DNA from: Mobiluncus porci
GTDB lineage: Bacteria; Actinomycetota; Actinomycetes; Actinomycetales; Actinomycetaceae
Assembly (NCBI RefSeq): GCF_009695935.1
Contig: NZ_VUMY01000006.1
Span: 62,001 to 126,000 of the forward strand
DNA: 64,000 nucleotides
Reading direction: 5' to 3'
Shown here: one piece after another, positions 8,519 through 17,438 of the stretch
Position numbering within the stretch: position 1 is the first letter of the stretch
How the letters are laid out: every line of letters begins with the position of its first letter
Made by a program: the position numbers and the translations under genes
Notes under the pieces: generated by a model
The model's input: only the letters and a program-made list of their open reading frames with translations
Told to the model about the DNA's origin: nothing
Database searches by the model: none

Positions 8519-9421
8519 CTACGGCTGAGCCACATCCCACGTGTTGCAAGCCGCAATCGTGCCGCCCTGAATCCCCGTGTTTAGCCACTGCATGCGTTTC
8601 TCGGCCGAGCCGTGAGAAAAATTGTCCGGATTCGCCTTCATTCCGGCGTTTTCATAAATCGTGTCATCCCCCACTGCCGAGGCCGCCGCCAGCGCCGAAG
8701 AAAGCTCAGCCTGCGTGGGCCGCTTCAGATAGGCCTGCCCAGTGTCGGCGTCAATCGTTGAAGAAGCATTGTTGATCCACGCCCCCGCGAGACAATCCGC
8801 CTGCAACTCCGAGCGAACCATATCCCCATTTGGCCCCAGGTCATCGCGATTCATCTGGGACAAAATCCCGAGCTGGTTTTGGATGTGGTGGCCCCATTCG
8901 TGTGCCAGAATATAGAGTTGCGCCAGGGAAGTGTTTTCCGCCCCCATGGACTGCAATTTGTCAAAGAAAGTCACGTCCATATAAACCGTACCGTCCCCCG
9001 GGCAGTAGAACGGCCCCATGTCGGAAGTCCCTGTTCCGCAGGCCGTGAAGGTTGCCCCATCATAGAGGGTCAAACCTGCCGACTGGTATGTCGTATCAGT
9101 CTCCGCTGGAAGATCCTTGCTCCAGAAGGTATCCAAAGAGTTCTTCCCCGCCACCATGCGACAGTACGGATCCGTATTCGCGTCAGCGCCGGTCTGGCAC
9201 TGGGCGGCTATATCTACGGTTTTCCCTTGTTGAACCCCAGCGCCCCCATCGGATCCTAGAGACAGCAGTGAGGGGTTGATATTACCGGTCAAAGCGAAAT
9301 ATAAAATCGCGGCGGCGATGCCGAACCCCGACACGCCTCCGCCAATTTTCAGGCCACGGTGTCCTCCCACCTGGCGATTTACTCCGGAAGTATCGAGAGT
9401 AACATTGTCGTTAAAGCTCAC
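8519..9421 (-). CDS. Neutral zinc metallopeptidase (YpfJ family), membrane anchored
   Basis: Putative zinc peptidase. Residues 1-25 are cytoplasmic, a membrane span follows near residues 28-48 (GFGIAAAILYFALTG), and the rest is extracellular. The catalytic zinc motif is HEWGHHIQNQLG near residue 173, and a distal acidic segment SELQADCLAGAW supplies the third ligand, as in the family. Four or more cysteines suggest disulfides outside the cell. The GTG start has GGAGAG 6 nt upstream. The natural substrate of this family is unknown. Confidence 0.9.
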   Translation of the reverse strand: MSFNDNVTLDTSGVNRQVGGHRGLKIGGGVSGFGIAAAILYFALTGNINPSLLSLGSDGGAGVQQGKTVDIAAQCQTGADANTDPYCRMVAGKNSLDTFWSKDLPAETDTTYQSAGLTLYDGATFTACGTGTSDMGPFYCPGDGTVYMDVTFFDKLQSMGAENTSLAQLYILAHEWGHHIQNQLGILSQMNRDDLGPNGDMVRSELQADCLAGAWINNASSTIDADTGQAYLKRPTQAELSSALAAASAVGDDTIYENAGMKANPDNFSHGSAEKRMQWLNTGIQGGTIAACNTWDVAQP

Positions 9422-9545
9422 GGACTCTCCTTGCTAGCACGGTTTTAGTGAAACTCTATCGTGTGGAAACCGAAATCTGCCTTTGATAAGTGCTTAAACG
9501 TTACTAAATAATTATCTCTTTATCGCTCTCGACAGGTTAGATGGG

Positions 9546-10880
9546 TTAAGTGGGGAAAGTCACATCGATGCGGGTCCCCACCCCGACCTCGGAGTTCACC
9601 GTAATCTCCGCATGGTGCAAGATAGCGGTGTGTTTCACAATCGAAAGACCCAGGCCGGTTCCGCCGGTCTCCTTGGAGTGGGACTTATCGACGCGGTAGA
9701 AGCGCTCAAAGACGCGTTCTTGGTCCTCCAAGGAAATCCCGATTCCGTCGTCCTCCACGCGAATCTGGGGGTGATCCAGAGTTCTGCCGGCCCAGACCTT
9801 GACGTGCCCGCCCTCTTTATTGTATTTCACGGCGTTATCAACGAGGTTGTAGACCATTTCGTGGAGTAACACCGAAACCCCGCGGGTGGTGGCGTGGGTG
9901 CCGGAGAGACTCAAGGCCACAAAAAATTCCATAGCTCGCGGCTGGAGGCGAGAAACCACATCCTTACAGATATCGAAGATATCGACATCTGTCGCATCGG
10001 GAGGGAGACCGGATTCATCCAGCCGAGACAATTCCATAATATCCCCAATCAGCGCCAACAAGCGCGATGACTCTTGATGAATCCTATCGGCGAAACCGGG
10101 GATGTCCTCGGGCTGGACGAGCCCGTCACGGATGATTTCGGCGTATCCGGAGATGGAGGTCAGCGGGGTTTTCAGCTCGTGAGAGACGTTGGCGGAAAAC
10201 TCTTGGCGCGACTTGGCGGCGAGTTCTTTGTCCTGGTTCTGTTCATCAAGACGCTCCAGCAAGGGGCGAAACTCGGGATACAGCGGTTTTTCGGGGTTCA
10301 AAGGGTGGTTGAGGTCGATGTGATTCAACGGATCGATAAGAACCCGAGCCTGCCGCTGAGCCAGGAGCATGGCCAATCCGAAAACCACTGCGGCAATACC
10401 CAACAACACCGGCAGACCGGTCAAAACCGTGGCATACATGGTTTTCATGGCCCGTGAAACCCGAATGACCTCTCCATCAGGGAGAGCCTTCGCATAGTAG
10501 GACATGTCGGTGTTGAGCGTCACGGAATCCCGAATCGCTGAGCCGTCTCCGTTCAGCCGCGCATTGACAATTTCGGGGCGACTGTTGTGGTTTTCCATGG
10601 TTTTCGGGTCGTGCTCGGAATCGAAAATGACTTTGCCATCAGGAGCAATCAGGGTAAAACGGGTGACCGGGGTTTTCTCGTGGTATTGCTTCAGGATCTC
10701 CAGGCGCCGTTCGGGGGATTGGCCTTCCAAGCCCAAAGCCAAGAGCACCCCTTCATCGTGGAGGGAATCCTCAAAATGGGAGCGGTTTTGCTGGTAGAAG
10801 AAGGCAATAATCCCGAGATAGGAAAGCACGAGTGCGACGGCTGCGACCAAGGTCATGGCCAAGAGAATCTTCTTGCGCAC
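9546..10880 (-). CDS. phoR: Phosphate-type sensor histidine kinase (PhoR-like)
   Basis: Membrane sensor kinase of the pair encoded with the pst operon. Span 1 is residues 7-29, an extracytoplasmic domain of about 120 residues follows, and span 2 is near 150-170. Then come the dimerisation/phosphoacceptor helix with FSANVSHELKTPLTS (His about residue 237) and a HATPase domain with N box (LVDNAVKYNKEGG), DDGIGI and GTGLGLSIV. No PAS domain is evident. It follows the response regulator by 71 bp. The symbol is given from context; the mycobacterial equivalent is SenX3. Confidence 0.88.
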   Translation of the reverse strand: MRKKILLAMTLVAAVALVLSYLGIIAFFYQQNRSHFEDSLHDEGVLLALGLEGQSPERRLEILKQYHEKTPVTRFTLIAPDGKVIFDSEHDPKTMENHNSRPEIVNARLNGDGSAIRDSVTLNTDMSYYAKALPDGEVIRVSRAMKTMYATVLTGLPVLLGIAAVVFGLAMLLAQRQARVLIDPLNHIDLNHPLNPEKPLYPEFRPLLERLDEQNQDKELAAKSRQEFSANVSHELKTPLTSISGYAEIIRDGLVQPEDIPGFADRIHQESSRLLALIGDIMELSRLDESGLPPDATDVDIFDICKDVVSRLQPRAMEFFVALSLSGTHATTRGVSVLLHEMVYNLVDNAVKYNKEGGHVKVWAGRTLDHPQIRVEDDGIGISLEDQERVFERFYRVDKSHSKETGGTGLGLSIVKHTAILHHAEITVNSEVGVGTRIDVTFPT

Positions 10881-10951
10881 GCTCTGTTGTTCTCCCTCCG
10901 TGAGTATTTACTCGCTTACAAGATACAAATAAGTGTTGTAAGCGAGAAAAC

Positions 10952-11758
10952 TCATTCTGCTACTTTATACCCGACTCCGCGAACCGTTTGAATGTGTTTG
11001 GCTCCGTCTCCAAGTTTTTTCCGTAGCGTCCGAATGTGGACATCCACCGTCCTGGTCTCACCGTGGAAGGCATAACCCCAGATGGAGTCGAGCAATTGGT
11101 CGCGGGAGAAGAGGATTCCCGGCTGACTCATGAGCTCCTCGAGGAGCTGGTACTCCTTCAAAGTGAGCACCACATTCTCGCCATTGACCGACACCGCGTG
11201 GCGGGGGAGATTCAGAGTGATGTTACCAACCGTGAGAATCTCCTCATCCGAACTCTCCACCACCGGACGGGAAGTCCGGCGCAACACGGCGCGAACTCGA
11301 CTGACGAGTTCCATCATCCCGAAGGGTTTCGTGACATAGTCATCAGCCCCGAGATCCAAGGACTTCACCTTGTCGAACTCGGCTCCTTTAGCCGTAACCA
11401 TAATGATCGGGATACTCGCCGTGGCGGGATTGGCCTTCATCCGCCGCAGAATCTGGATGCCATCGGTTCCCGGAAGCATAATGTCCAGCAAAACCAATTC
11501 GGGGACGGCGTCTCCCATGGCGACGCGAAAAGCCTTGTCATCTTCGCATCCACGCGCTTCAAAACCGGTCGTGCTCAAAGTGTAGACCACGAGATCGCGG
11601 ATGTTGCGGTCATCCTCGACGAAATATATCACTTTTCCATTATGGCCTGTTTCCGGAGTTTTTACCGAATTATCGGCGGTTTCTGCCGAGGTCGTAGTGG
11701 AATTCACGGGGCTCGTCGCCGACCTCGCTTCAGACCGGCTTAGTGTCGAAAGGACCAT
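10952..11758 (-). CDS. phoB: OmpR/PhoB-family response regulator
   Basis: DNA-binding regulator expected to control pst genes under phosphate limitation. The receiver starts near residue 42 (IYFVEDDRNIRDL), with the phosphoacceptor Asp in ELVLLDIMLPGTDG and the conserved Lys in YVTKPFGM. A winged-helix effector ends with RTVDVHIRTLRKKLG and HIQTVRGVGYKV. The first 40 residues are an unusual Ser/Thr-rich extension. The ATG used here overlaps phoU by 29 bp, and a later start (GTG just before the receiver) cannot be excluded. RegX3 is the mycobacterial counterpart. Confidence 0.9.
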   Translation of the reverse strand: MVLSTLSRSEARSATSPVNSTTTSAETADNSVKTPETGHNGKVIYFVEDDRNIRDLVVYTLSTTGFEARGCEDDKAFRVAMGDAVPELVLLDIMLPGTDGIQILRRMKANPATASIPIIMVTAKGAEFDKVKSLDLGADDYVTKPFGMMELVSRVRAVLRRTSRPVVESSDEEILTVGNITLNLPRHAVSVNGENVVLTLKEYQLLEELMSQPGILFSRDQLLDSIWGYAFHGETRTVDVHIRTLRKKLGDGAKHIQTVRGVGYKVAE

Positions 11759-12395
11759 CGTGAACTCCCGTAATCGAATACTCTACCCACTCGGAAATAT
11801 TCGTGGCATGGTCACCAATGCGCTCCAAATATTTCCCAATCATGATCAAATCGATGGCTTTCTGGGCGTCTGACTCGTCGGCGTGAAGAATGAACTCGAT
11901 GAGCCCTTTACGAAGCTGCATGAAGCGTTCATCAACCATGTCGTCCTTGGCGCGAACCCCTCCGGCGAGGCTGAGGTCGCGTTCCACAAAGGCCTTGATG
12001 GAGTCAGCAACCATTTCCGTGGTTTTCTGGCTCATCTCGAGAATCTGGGGGAACCCGCGCACCAGGGAGGTGTCCGCGGACTTCACAATCTCCGCGATAT
12101 CGGCGGCCTGGTCACCAATCCGTTCCATATCCGTGATCATCTTCAAAGCGGCTGAAACCATCCGGAGGTCTTTCGCCACGGGTTGCTGCTGCAACAAGAG
12201 TTTCAGACACAGATGCTCAATGTCGCGCTCCATCTGGTCGATGCGAGCGTCAGAGAGGATTACGTCCTTGGCGGCCTCCTCATCCCCGTTTTTCAACGCA
12301 GAAGTCGCCTGGGCGATAGCAATCTCGCACAGCTCACCCATGTCGATGAGCTGGCGGTTCAAGTCGGCAAGCTGCCTATCAAATCGATTTCTCAC
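11730..12395 (-). CDS. phoU: Phosphate transport regulator PhoU
   Basis: Cytoplasmic negative regulator that links the PstSCAB transporter to the sensor kinase. The 221-residue protein has the standard two-repeat three-helix fold; the family metal-binding motifs appear as ERIGDQAADIAE and LERIGDHATNISEW. It lies between pstB and the response regulator. The 150-bp gap before it contains two strong hairpins. Confidence 0.94.
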   Translation of the reverse strand: MRNRFDRQLADLNRQLIDMGELCEIAIAQATSALKNGDEEAAKDVILSDARIDQMERDIEHLCLKLLLQQQPVAKDLRMVSAALKMITDMERIGDQAADIAEIVKSADTSLVRGFPQILEMSQKTTEMVADSIKAFVERDLSLAGGVRAKDDMVDERFMQLRKGLIEFILHADESDAQKAIDLIMIGKYLERIGDHATNISEWVEYSITGVHDGPFDTKPV

Positions 12396-12432
12396 TTGTT
12401 AAATCCTTCGCAATTTGTAAGGGGCTCCGCGG

Positions 12433-12456
12433 ACGACGGCAAATCGTTGCCGTCGT
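12433..12456. other. Hairpin in the pstB-phoU gap
   Basis: A perfect 10-bp stem (ACGACGGCAA) with an ATCG loop, without a T run on either side. A third, looser stem (GGTGGC 12481-12486 with GCCACC 12505-12510) lies between it and the pstB stop. The set may set phoU expression below the transporter genes. Confidence 0.6.
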
Positions 12457-12515
12457 TTAACCGCTTCGCACTGTTTGCGCGGTGGCTCTTTCGGCTCCGC
12501 TGATGCCACCGTGCT

Positions 12516-12558
12516 GCGTTTTAGCTGATTTTGCATCGTGCAAAATCAGCTAAAACGC
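12516..12558. other. 20-bp perfect hairpin spanning the pstB stop codon
   Basis: Arms 12516-12535 and 12539-12558 are perfectly complementary over 20 bp with a 3-nt loop. The pstB stop codon (12546-12548) is inside one arm. No T run follows on the minus strand, so it looks more like an mRNA stability or attenuation structure than a full terminator. Confidence 0.75.
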
Positions 12559-13361
12559 CCGGTGATGTAGTCTTCGGTGCGTTTGTCTGCAGGAACGGAG
12601 AACAACGTCTCGGTGTCGTTGTATTCCACTAGCTCGCCCAAAAGGAAGAACGCGGTGTTGTCAGCGATACGCGAGGCCTGCTGCATATTGTGGGTCACGA
12701 TAACAATCGTGTACTCCTTCGCGAGCTCGACAGCCAAGTCCTCAATCTTTGTCGTCGAAATCGGGTCGAGAGCGGAGGTGGGCTCGTCCATCAAGATGAC
12801 TTCCGGTTCGGTGGCGAGCGCGCGGGCGATGCACAGGCGCTGCTGTTGACCACCCGAGAGCCCGATAGCCGACTTGTGGAGGCGGTCTTTCAACTCGTCC
12901 CAAATCGCGGCCTGACGCAGTGACTTCTCGACAATGTCGGCGAGGTCATGCTTGTTGCGGATGCCGTTAATGCGCGGACCGTAAGCGATATTGTCGAACA
13001 CCGACTTGGGGAAGGGGTTCGGCTGCTGGAACACCATCCCGACGCGCTTGCGCAGCGCAATCGCGTCCATGTCTTCAAAAATCTTGGCGTCATCAAGTTT
13101 GACTTCCCCATCAATATGCACGTCCTTCACCAGGTCGTTCATCCGGTTGAGGGTCTTCAAAAATGTCGATTTACCGCAGCCGGATGGGCCAATCAAGGCC
13201 GTCACCTTGTTCGCGGTGATGTCGATATTGACGTCCTTCAAGGCCTCGAAGTCTCCGTAATGCAGATGCAAATTGTTGACCGAAAACTTGGGCTTGCCAT
13301 TCAATACGGTGTCGGTTGCCCCGGGTGATGGGGCGGTCAAAGTGGTGGTATCAGTACTCAT
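12546..13361 (-). CDS. pstB: Phosphate ABC transporter ATP-binding protein
   Basis: ATPase of the high-affinity phosphate importer. Walker [11 protein letters not shown]-loop VFQQPNPFP (typical of PstB), signature [15 protein letters not shown], Walker [14 protein letters not shown] and the H-loop [11 protein letters not shown] are all present. The 271-residue length includes a short Thr-rich N-terminal extension. ATG overlaps the pstA stop (ATGA). Confidence 0.97.
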   Translation of the reverse strand: MSTDTTTLTAPSPGATDTVLNGKPKFSVNNLHLHYGDFEALKDVNIDITANKVTALIGPSGCGKSTFLKTLNRMNDLVKDVHIDGEVKLDDAKIFEDMDAIALRKRVGMVFQQPNPFPKSVFDNIAYGPRINGIRNKHDLADIVEKSLRQAAIWDELKDRLHKSAIGLSGGQQQRLCIARALATEPEVILMDEPTSALDPISTTKIEDLAVELAKEYTIVIVTHNMQQASRIADNTAFFLLGELVEYNDTETLFSVPADKRTEDYITGRFS

Positions 13362-14404
13362 TGGTCTTCCTTCTTATTGTCATGGAAACGATCGGTGAAG
13401 TTGGAGGCGGTGATGGTTTCCTCGCTAACTGCGGGCTCCTCCACGGCTCCCTTCTTGTTCCGCTTGGTCTTGTGGGACAACCCCGCCATCGAAGCGTGAA
13501 CCCGCTTGGTGATGTAACGCGCCAAAACGGAAAACGCCAAGGCGATCAAGACGAGAACCGCAGCGGAGAAGTTCGCGATATCGACCGCGTTTGGTTCTAC
13601 TGCTTCGGTCCGCATGGCCCACACGTGCAAAGACAGGGTCTCGCCGGGACGCATCGGGTTGAAGGGGTTGGTCGGAGAGGTAATATCCGTGGAAGCCCAG
13701 TTGATGTTGGTGGACATACCGGCGGTGTAAAGCAAGGCGGCAGCCTCGCCGAAACCACGTTCCGCGGCCAAAACCACGCCGGTCATCAAGTGCGGCAGGG
13801 CGGCGGGCAAAAGCACGCGGGTGATGGTGGTCCAGTGGGTCGCGCCCAGAGCCGCCGACCCGTAGGTCATGTCCTTGGGGAGCGCGCGGATGGCCGCCTC
13901 GGTTTCGGTGGTCACCAAGGGCAGGTTCAAGATGGAAACCGCCAAGGCGCCGGCCAGCAAGTTCCACTGTTGACCCACCATGAGGATGAACACCAAGTAG
14001 CCGAACAAACCGACCACGATAGAAGGCAGGGAGGACAGGGACTCGATCGAAATCCGGATAAAGCCGGTGAGCCGGTTTTCCGGAGCGTATTCAGCCATGT
14101 AGATACCGGCAGGCACGCCGAGAGCCACCGACACAATCAGGGACAGGAACACGAGGTAAATCGTGTTGAACACTTGGTTCATGATGCCCTTGGAGGTGAA
14201 GGTGAGGAAGTTCGGGTCAAAGCTCATGGCGCCGCGAATCACGATGTAGGCGGCCAAGGCTATGACCAGGAACAGGAAGAATCCGCCGATTCCGGCAAAA
14301 ACGCCGGTCATCAGGGCGTTAACTTGTTTAGCGCGCTTGATGCGCATCTCCATGGACTGAGACAGGCCAGCTTTCCCATGAATTTCAGGTGCTACAGTTG
14401 TCAT
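13358..14404 (-). CDS. pstA: Phosphate ABC transporter permease PstA
   Basis: Inner-membrane permease with six predicted spans. The EAA-type cytoplasmic loop ([23 protein letters not shown]) contacts PstB. The start is ATG 14404, not upstream in-frame codons: GGAGGG precedes it by the right distance and it overlaps the pstC stop as ATGA. The C-terminal tail is basic (HKTKRNKKG). It pairs with PstC in the channel. Confidence 0.95.
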   Translation of the reverse strand: MTTVAPEIHGKAGLSQSMEMRIKRAKQVNALMTGVFAGIGGFFLFLVIALAAYIVIRGAMSFDPNFLTFTSKGIMNQVFNTIYLVFLSLIVSVALGVPAGIYMAEYAPENRLTGFIRISIESLSSLPSIVVGLFGYLVFILMVGQQWNLLAGALAVSILNLPLVTTETEAAIRALPKDMTYGSAALGATHWTTITRVLLPAALPHLMTGVVLAAERGFGEAAALLYTAGMSTNINWASTDITSPTNPFNPMRPGETLSLHVWAMRTEAVEPNAVDIANFSAAVLVLIALAFSVLARYITKRVHASMAGLSHKTKRNKKGAVEEPAVSEETITASNFTDRFHDNKKEDQ

Positions 14405-15567
14405 TTCTCTTTCTTCCCTCCGGCAATCAAGTGGATAACGAAAATGAAGAACATCGAGATGATGAACAGCAACAGGGCCATGGTCCACAAAGCCGAGTTG
14501 TGCTCACCACCATTGGTGGTGTTCCCCATATCGGCCGTAATCGCTGTCGTCAGCGAGCTGGTGGGGGAGAGGATATCCGCGGGGAAAGCCCGGGTTTTCC
14601 CGATAACCATCGCAACGGCCAGCGCCTCACCAAAGGCTCGGGCGAGACCCAGGATGATACCGGTAAGAATCCCGCGCTTCGCGGCCGGAAGCACAATGTG
14701 GTAAATCGACTGCCACCTGGTAGAACCCAGGCCGTAGGCCGCTTCCCTAAAGTCATAGGGAACCGCGGTGATGGAGTCGGCCGCGACGGTAGTAATGGTC
14801 GGGAAGATCATTACTGCCAAGACGATGCCAGCAGCCAAAACGGAGTAACCGCCGAGAGGGGCGTGGAACACATCGCGAATGAAGGGCACCAGCACGGTGA
14901 GACCAATCCAGCCGTAAACCACGGAAGGGATCCCCAAGAAGAGCTCCACCGCAGGGCGGAACAAGCGTTCTCCCGCCACCGGCGCGATTTCCGTGATGAA
15001 AACGGCGGCACCAATAGCGAAGGGGGTCGCAATCGCCAAGCCCAACAAACAGGTCATCAAGGAGCCCAGGATGAAGATGGCGGCGCCGACTGATCCGCGC
15101 TGGGTGAGATCCGGGGTGTCCACCGGAGCCCATTCACCGGAGAAAAGAAATTCGGTAATCGAGTGGCCGAAGGTGGTGAAGGTGGCAGAACCCTTATAAA
15201 GCAAAAAAGCACCGATTGCAATGGTCAAAACAATCAGGAATAAGCCAGCTAGCAGCACAGAGTATTTTCCGATTTTGTCAGCCAAGCGGAAACGTTTCTC
15301 GGCAGTAGCGGATTCCGGCCGCGGCCTCTCCGGATGTTTAGCCGAAGAAGCCGCGGCGGGAGGCGCGGGCGGGAGCGCTGAATTCTGGAGGGAAGTTGTG
15401 GATTCCGAGGACAATCCAGTTTTCTCGCTCACAGATTCAGGCTCCCGCACCGTGACGCAGGTCGAACGCAATGCCACGCTTGCGCGAGCATTGCTGGGAC
15501 CGAGGACACGGCACGCAATTTTACTTGGCAAAATTGCAAGTACATTTGGGGTAACCGTCAAAGACAT
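14401..15567 (-). CDS. pstC: Phosphate ABC transporter permease PstC
   Basis: Second membrane subunit. Spans begin near residue 105 (SVLLAGLFLIVLTIAIGAF), and the EAA loop GSTRWQSIYHIVLPAAKRG is clear. The first 100 residues are a long Ser/Ala/Pro-rich cytoplasmic extension. The start is uncertain: ATG 15567 lies upstream of a hairpin (15515-15537), while GTG 15450 lies after it and would remove 39 residues of doubtful sequence. The stop overlaps pstA. Confidence 0.93.
   Translation of the reverse strand: MSLTVTPNVLAILPSKIACRVLGPSNARASVALRSTCVTVREPESVSEKTGLSSESTTSLQNSALPPAPPAAASSAKHPERPRPESATAEKRFRLADKIGKYSVLLAGLFLIVLTIAIGAFLLYKGSATFTTFGHSITEFLFSGEWAPVDTPDLTQRGSVGAAIFILGSLMTCLLGLAIATPFAIGAAVFITEIAPVAGERLFRPAVELFLGIPSVVYGWIGLTVLVPFIRDVFHAPLGGYSVLAAGIVLAVMIFPTITTVAADSITAVPYDFREAAYGLGSTRWQSIYHIVLPAAKRGILTGIILGLARAFGEALAVAMVIGKTRAFPADILSPTSSLTTAITADMGNTTNGGEHNSALWTMALLLFIISMFFIFVIHLIAGGKKEK
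15515..15537. other. Small hairpin between pstS and the body of pstC
   Basis: GCAATTTT (15515-15522) pairs with AAAATTGC (15530-15537) around a 7-nt loop. It could stabilise the upstream pstS message, since the binding protein is needed in excess over the permeases. It argues for a pstC start downstream of it. Confidence 0.45.
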
Positions 15568-15587
15568 TTGCTTAGAAATATCCTCGG

Positions 15588-16517
15588 TTACTTAGCAGCC
15601 GGATCGGGGTGCGAAGCGGTTGCCTCCGCGCTCATCTTGGAAGACACGCCGTAGCCCATCTTCTCGAGGTCGGCAGCGAACTTGTCGCCCATCATGAAGT
15701 CCAGGAAAGCCTGGGTAACTTCATCCGGCTCGCCCTTGGTGTACATGTGCTCGTAGCCCCACACCTTGTACTTGCCGTTGTAGGTGTTTTCCAAGGTCGG
15801 CTCGACACCGTCAATGGAAACCGCCTGGACATCGGTCTTGTCAACGAGGTAGGACAGAGCCACGTAGCCGATAGCGCCCTTGTTCTGCTGCACGGTGGTC
15901 AGCAAGGTCCCGGAGTCGTCGGTCTCGAGAGACTTGTTGGAAGCCTCTTCCTGTCCGCCGATAGCCCATTCCTTGAACAAGGCACGGGTACCGGAGGAAG
16001 ACGGGCGGGTCACGAGAACAATCTTCTCATCCGGGCCGCCGGCGTCCTTCCAGTTGGTGATCTTGCCCGTGAAGATGTCGGTCAACTGCTGGGTCGTGAG
16101 ATCTTTCAAACCAAGGTCCTTGTTGACAACCGGAGCCATGGTGATGGTGCAGACCTTGTGGTCTTTCAACTCAGCAGCCTGGGTGGCGTCCAATTTTTCT
16201 TCGGCGAACACGTCGGAGTTACCGATTTGCACCGAGCCAGCGGAGACCTGCTTGAGGCCTTCACCGGAGCCGCCACCGTTCATCGTCACGGTGACATCGG
16301 GGTTTTCCTTCATAAAGGATTCAGCCGCAGCCTTAGCCAAAGGCAACAGAGCGGAAGAACCGGAACCAGTAACGGTGCCAGAAAGAGTCGAGGTCGGGGT
16401 CTCGGAGGCGCCCGCAGTATCGGTCGCCGCCGGATCAGCTCCGCCGGAGCAGGCAGTCAACAGGGACATAGACATAAGGCCAGCGGCTGCCAGCATTCCA
16501 AAACGAGTGATTTTCAT
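15588..16517 (-). CDS. pstS: Phosphate-binding lipoprotein PstS
   Basis: Extracellular phosphate receptor of the importer. The lipoprotein signal is MKITRFGMLAAAGLM then the lipobox LLTACSGG. Phosphate-site segments include GSGSSALLPLAKAA near the mature N-terminus and RPSSSGTRALFKEW in the middle, both typical of PstS. ATG 16517 is preceded by GAAAGGA and gives a normal signal peptide; upstream in-frame codons would add a non-signal stretch. First gene of the operon. Confidence 0.96.
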   Translation of the reverse strand: MKITRFGMLAAAGLMSMSLLTACSGGADPAATDTAGASETPTSTLSGTVTGSGSSALLPLAKAAAESFMKENPDVTVTMNGGGSGEGLKQVSAGSVQIGNSDVFAEEKLDATQAAELKDHKVCTITMAPVVNKDLGLKDLTTQQLTDIFTGKITNWKDAGGPDEKIVLVTRPSSSGTRALFKEWAIGGQEEASNKSLETDDSGTLLTTVQQNKGAIGYVALSYLVDKTDVQAVSIDGVEPTLENTYNGKYKVWGYEHMYTKGEPDEVTQAFLDFMMGDKFAADLEKMGYGVSSKMSAEATASHPDPAAK

Positions 16518-16555
16518 GATTTTCCTTTCCATCATCGTAACTTTCACTCCCACAG

Positions 16556-16640
16556 AGTGACTTTAGGGAAAGGTTGTTAAGAAACGGTGGGGCAGGGGGT
16601 TAAATCTGTGTAAATTTCCCCGTCTTTACCTTATTTTGCC
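16556..16640 (-). promoter_or_regulatory. pstS upstream region with possible Pho-box-like repeats
   Basis: The gap between pstS and the Trk gene is about 250 bp and holds no gene. On the minus strand ATTTACACAG and ATTTAACCCC form two units repeating about every 10 bp. Actinobacterial phosphate regulators bind 11-bp direct repeats, so this is a candidate operator, at low confidence. Confidence 0.3.
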
Positions 16641-16766
16641 CTCCTTTTATCTTTTACCAACGGGGAGGGGCCAAAATGGTAAATCAACAATTTGCCCAGA
16701 TTCCAAGGGTTTAAACCGAAGAAATCTGGGCTAGTTGGAAATTTTGGGTGAGATGGTTTGAATAAG

Positions 16767-17414
16767 TTAGCGGCGGGCAACTTTGGCAATAACCTTGGTC
16801 GGAGCCACCACCATAATCGAATCTTGCGGCTTGAGCACAGTGCCGGCGTGGGCGGTCTCCCACTCGCCGCTGTCTGACCGAATCGCCACAATCGAGAAGC
16901 CTTCACGGCGTCGCACATCTAAATCCCCGAGGGTATCGTGGCAATATTTGTCGGCCGGATTGGTGATGACCAAGGCAAAACCGTGGCCGAGATCGACGTA
17001 ATCTTCGCAAGACTGGGCCACGAGATGCGCCCCGCGCCGTCCCCCGTCGGATTCGGGGTAAAAGATACGGTCAATCCCCATTTGTTTGAAGATTTCACCT
17101 TGTTGGGGGCTCGAAGCCTTCGCCCAAATCTTGGAGCCGTTCAAAGTGATTAACGCCGAGGCAGCCAGAATGGAGGCTGCTAGATCCCCGCCGATAGCCA
17201 CAACGGCGGTCGTGAACTGATCTACGGCGAGCTGCTTGAGGACCTCAGCATCCGTCCCATCCGCTTTCACGGCGTGACGCAGCGTTTCCGCGGCGCTGGC
17301 GATGACCTCCGGATTCTTATCAATCGCCAAAACGTCAACGCCTGAGGCCTCTAGCTCCTGGGCCATGGCTAGGCCGAAGCGTCCGAGCCCAATCACTGCC
17401 ACACTCTTATTCAT
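16767..17414 (-). CDS. ktrA: Potassium uptake regulatory protein (TrkA/KtrA family)
   Basis: Cytoplasmic RCK protein that gates the neighbouring Trk/Ktr channel by nucleotide binding. The RCK_N Rossmann motif VIGLGRFGLAMAQ is at residues 6-18, the acidic residue binding ribose is in LAIDKNPEV, and a TrkA_C domain lies from about residue 130. It is 24 bp downstream of the channel gene and in the same operon. Confidence 0.93.
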   Translation of the reverse strand: MNKSVAVIGLGRFGLAMAQELEASGVDVLAIDKNPEVIASAAETLRHAVKADGTDAEVLKQLAVDQFTTAVVAIGGDLAASILAASALITLNGSKIWAKASSPQQGEIFKQMGIDRIFYPESDGGRRGAHLVAQSCEDYVDLGHGFALVITNPADKYCHDTLGDLDVRRREGFSIVAIRSDSGEWETAHAGTVLKPQDSIMVVAPTKVIAKVARR

Positions 17415-17438
17415 AACTTCTCCTTTATTAGTAACTGT

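Noticed and set aside
13316-14704. 462-codon open frame on the plus strand
   Set aside because: It lies opposite pstB-pstA-pstC, which have full motifs and overlapping ATGA starts. Composition is typical of an antisense shadow.
15609-16580. Plus-strand open frame over pstS
   Set aside because: PstS has a lipobox and phosphate-site motifs; the other strand is a shadow.
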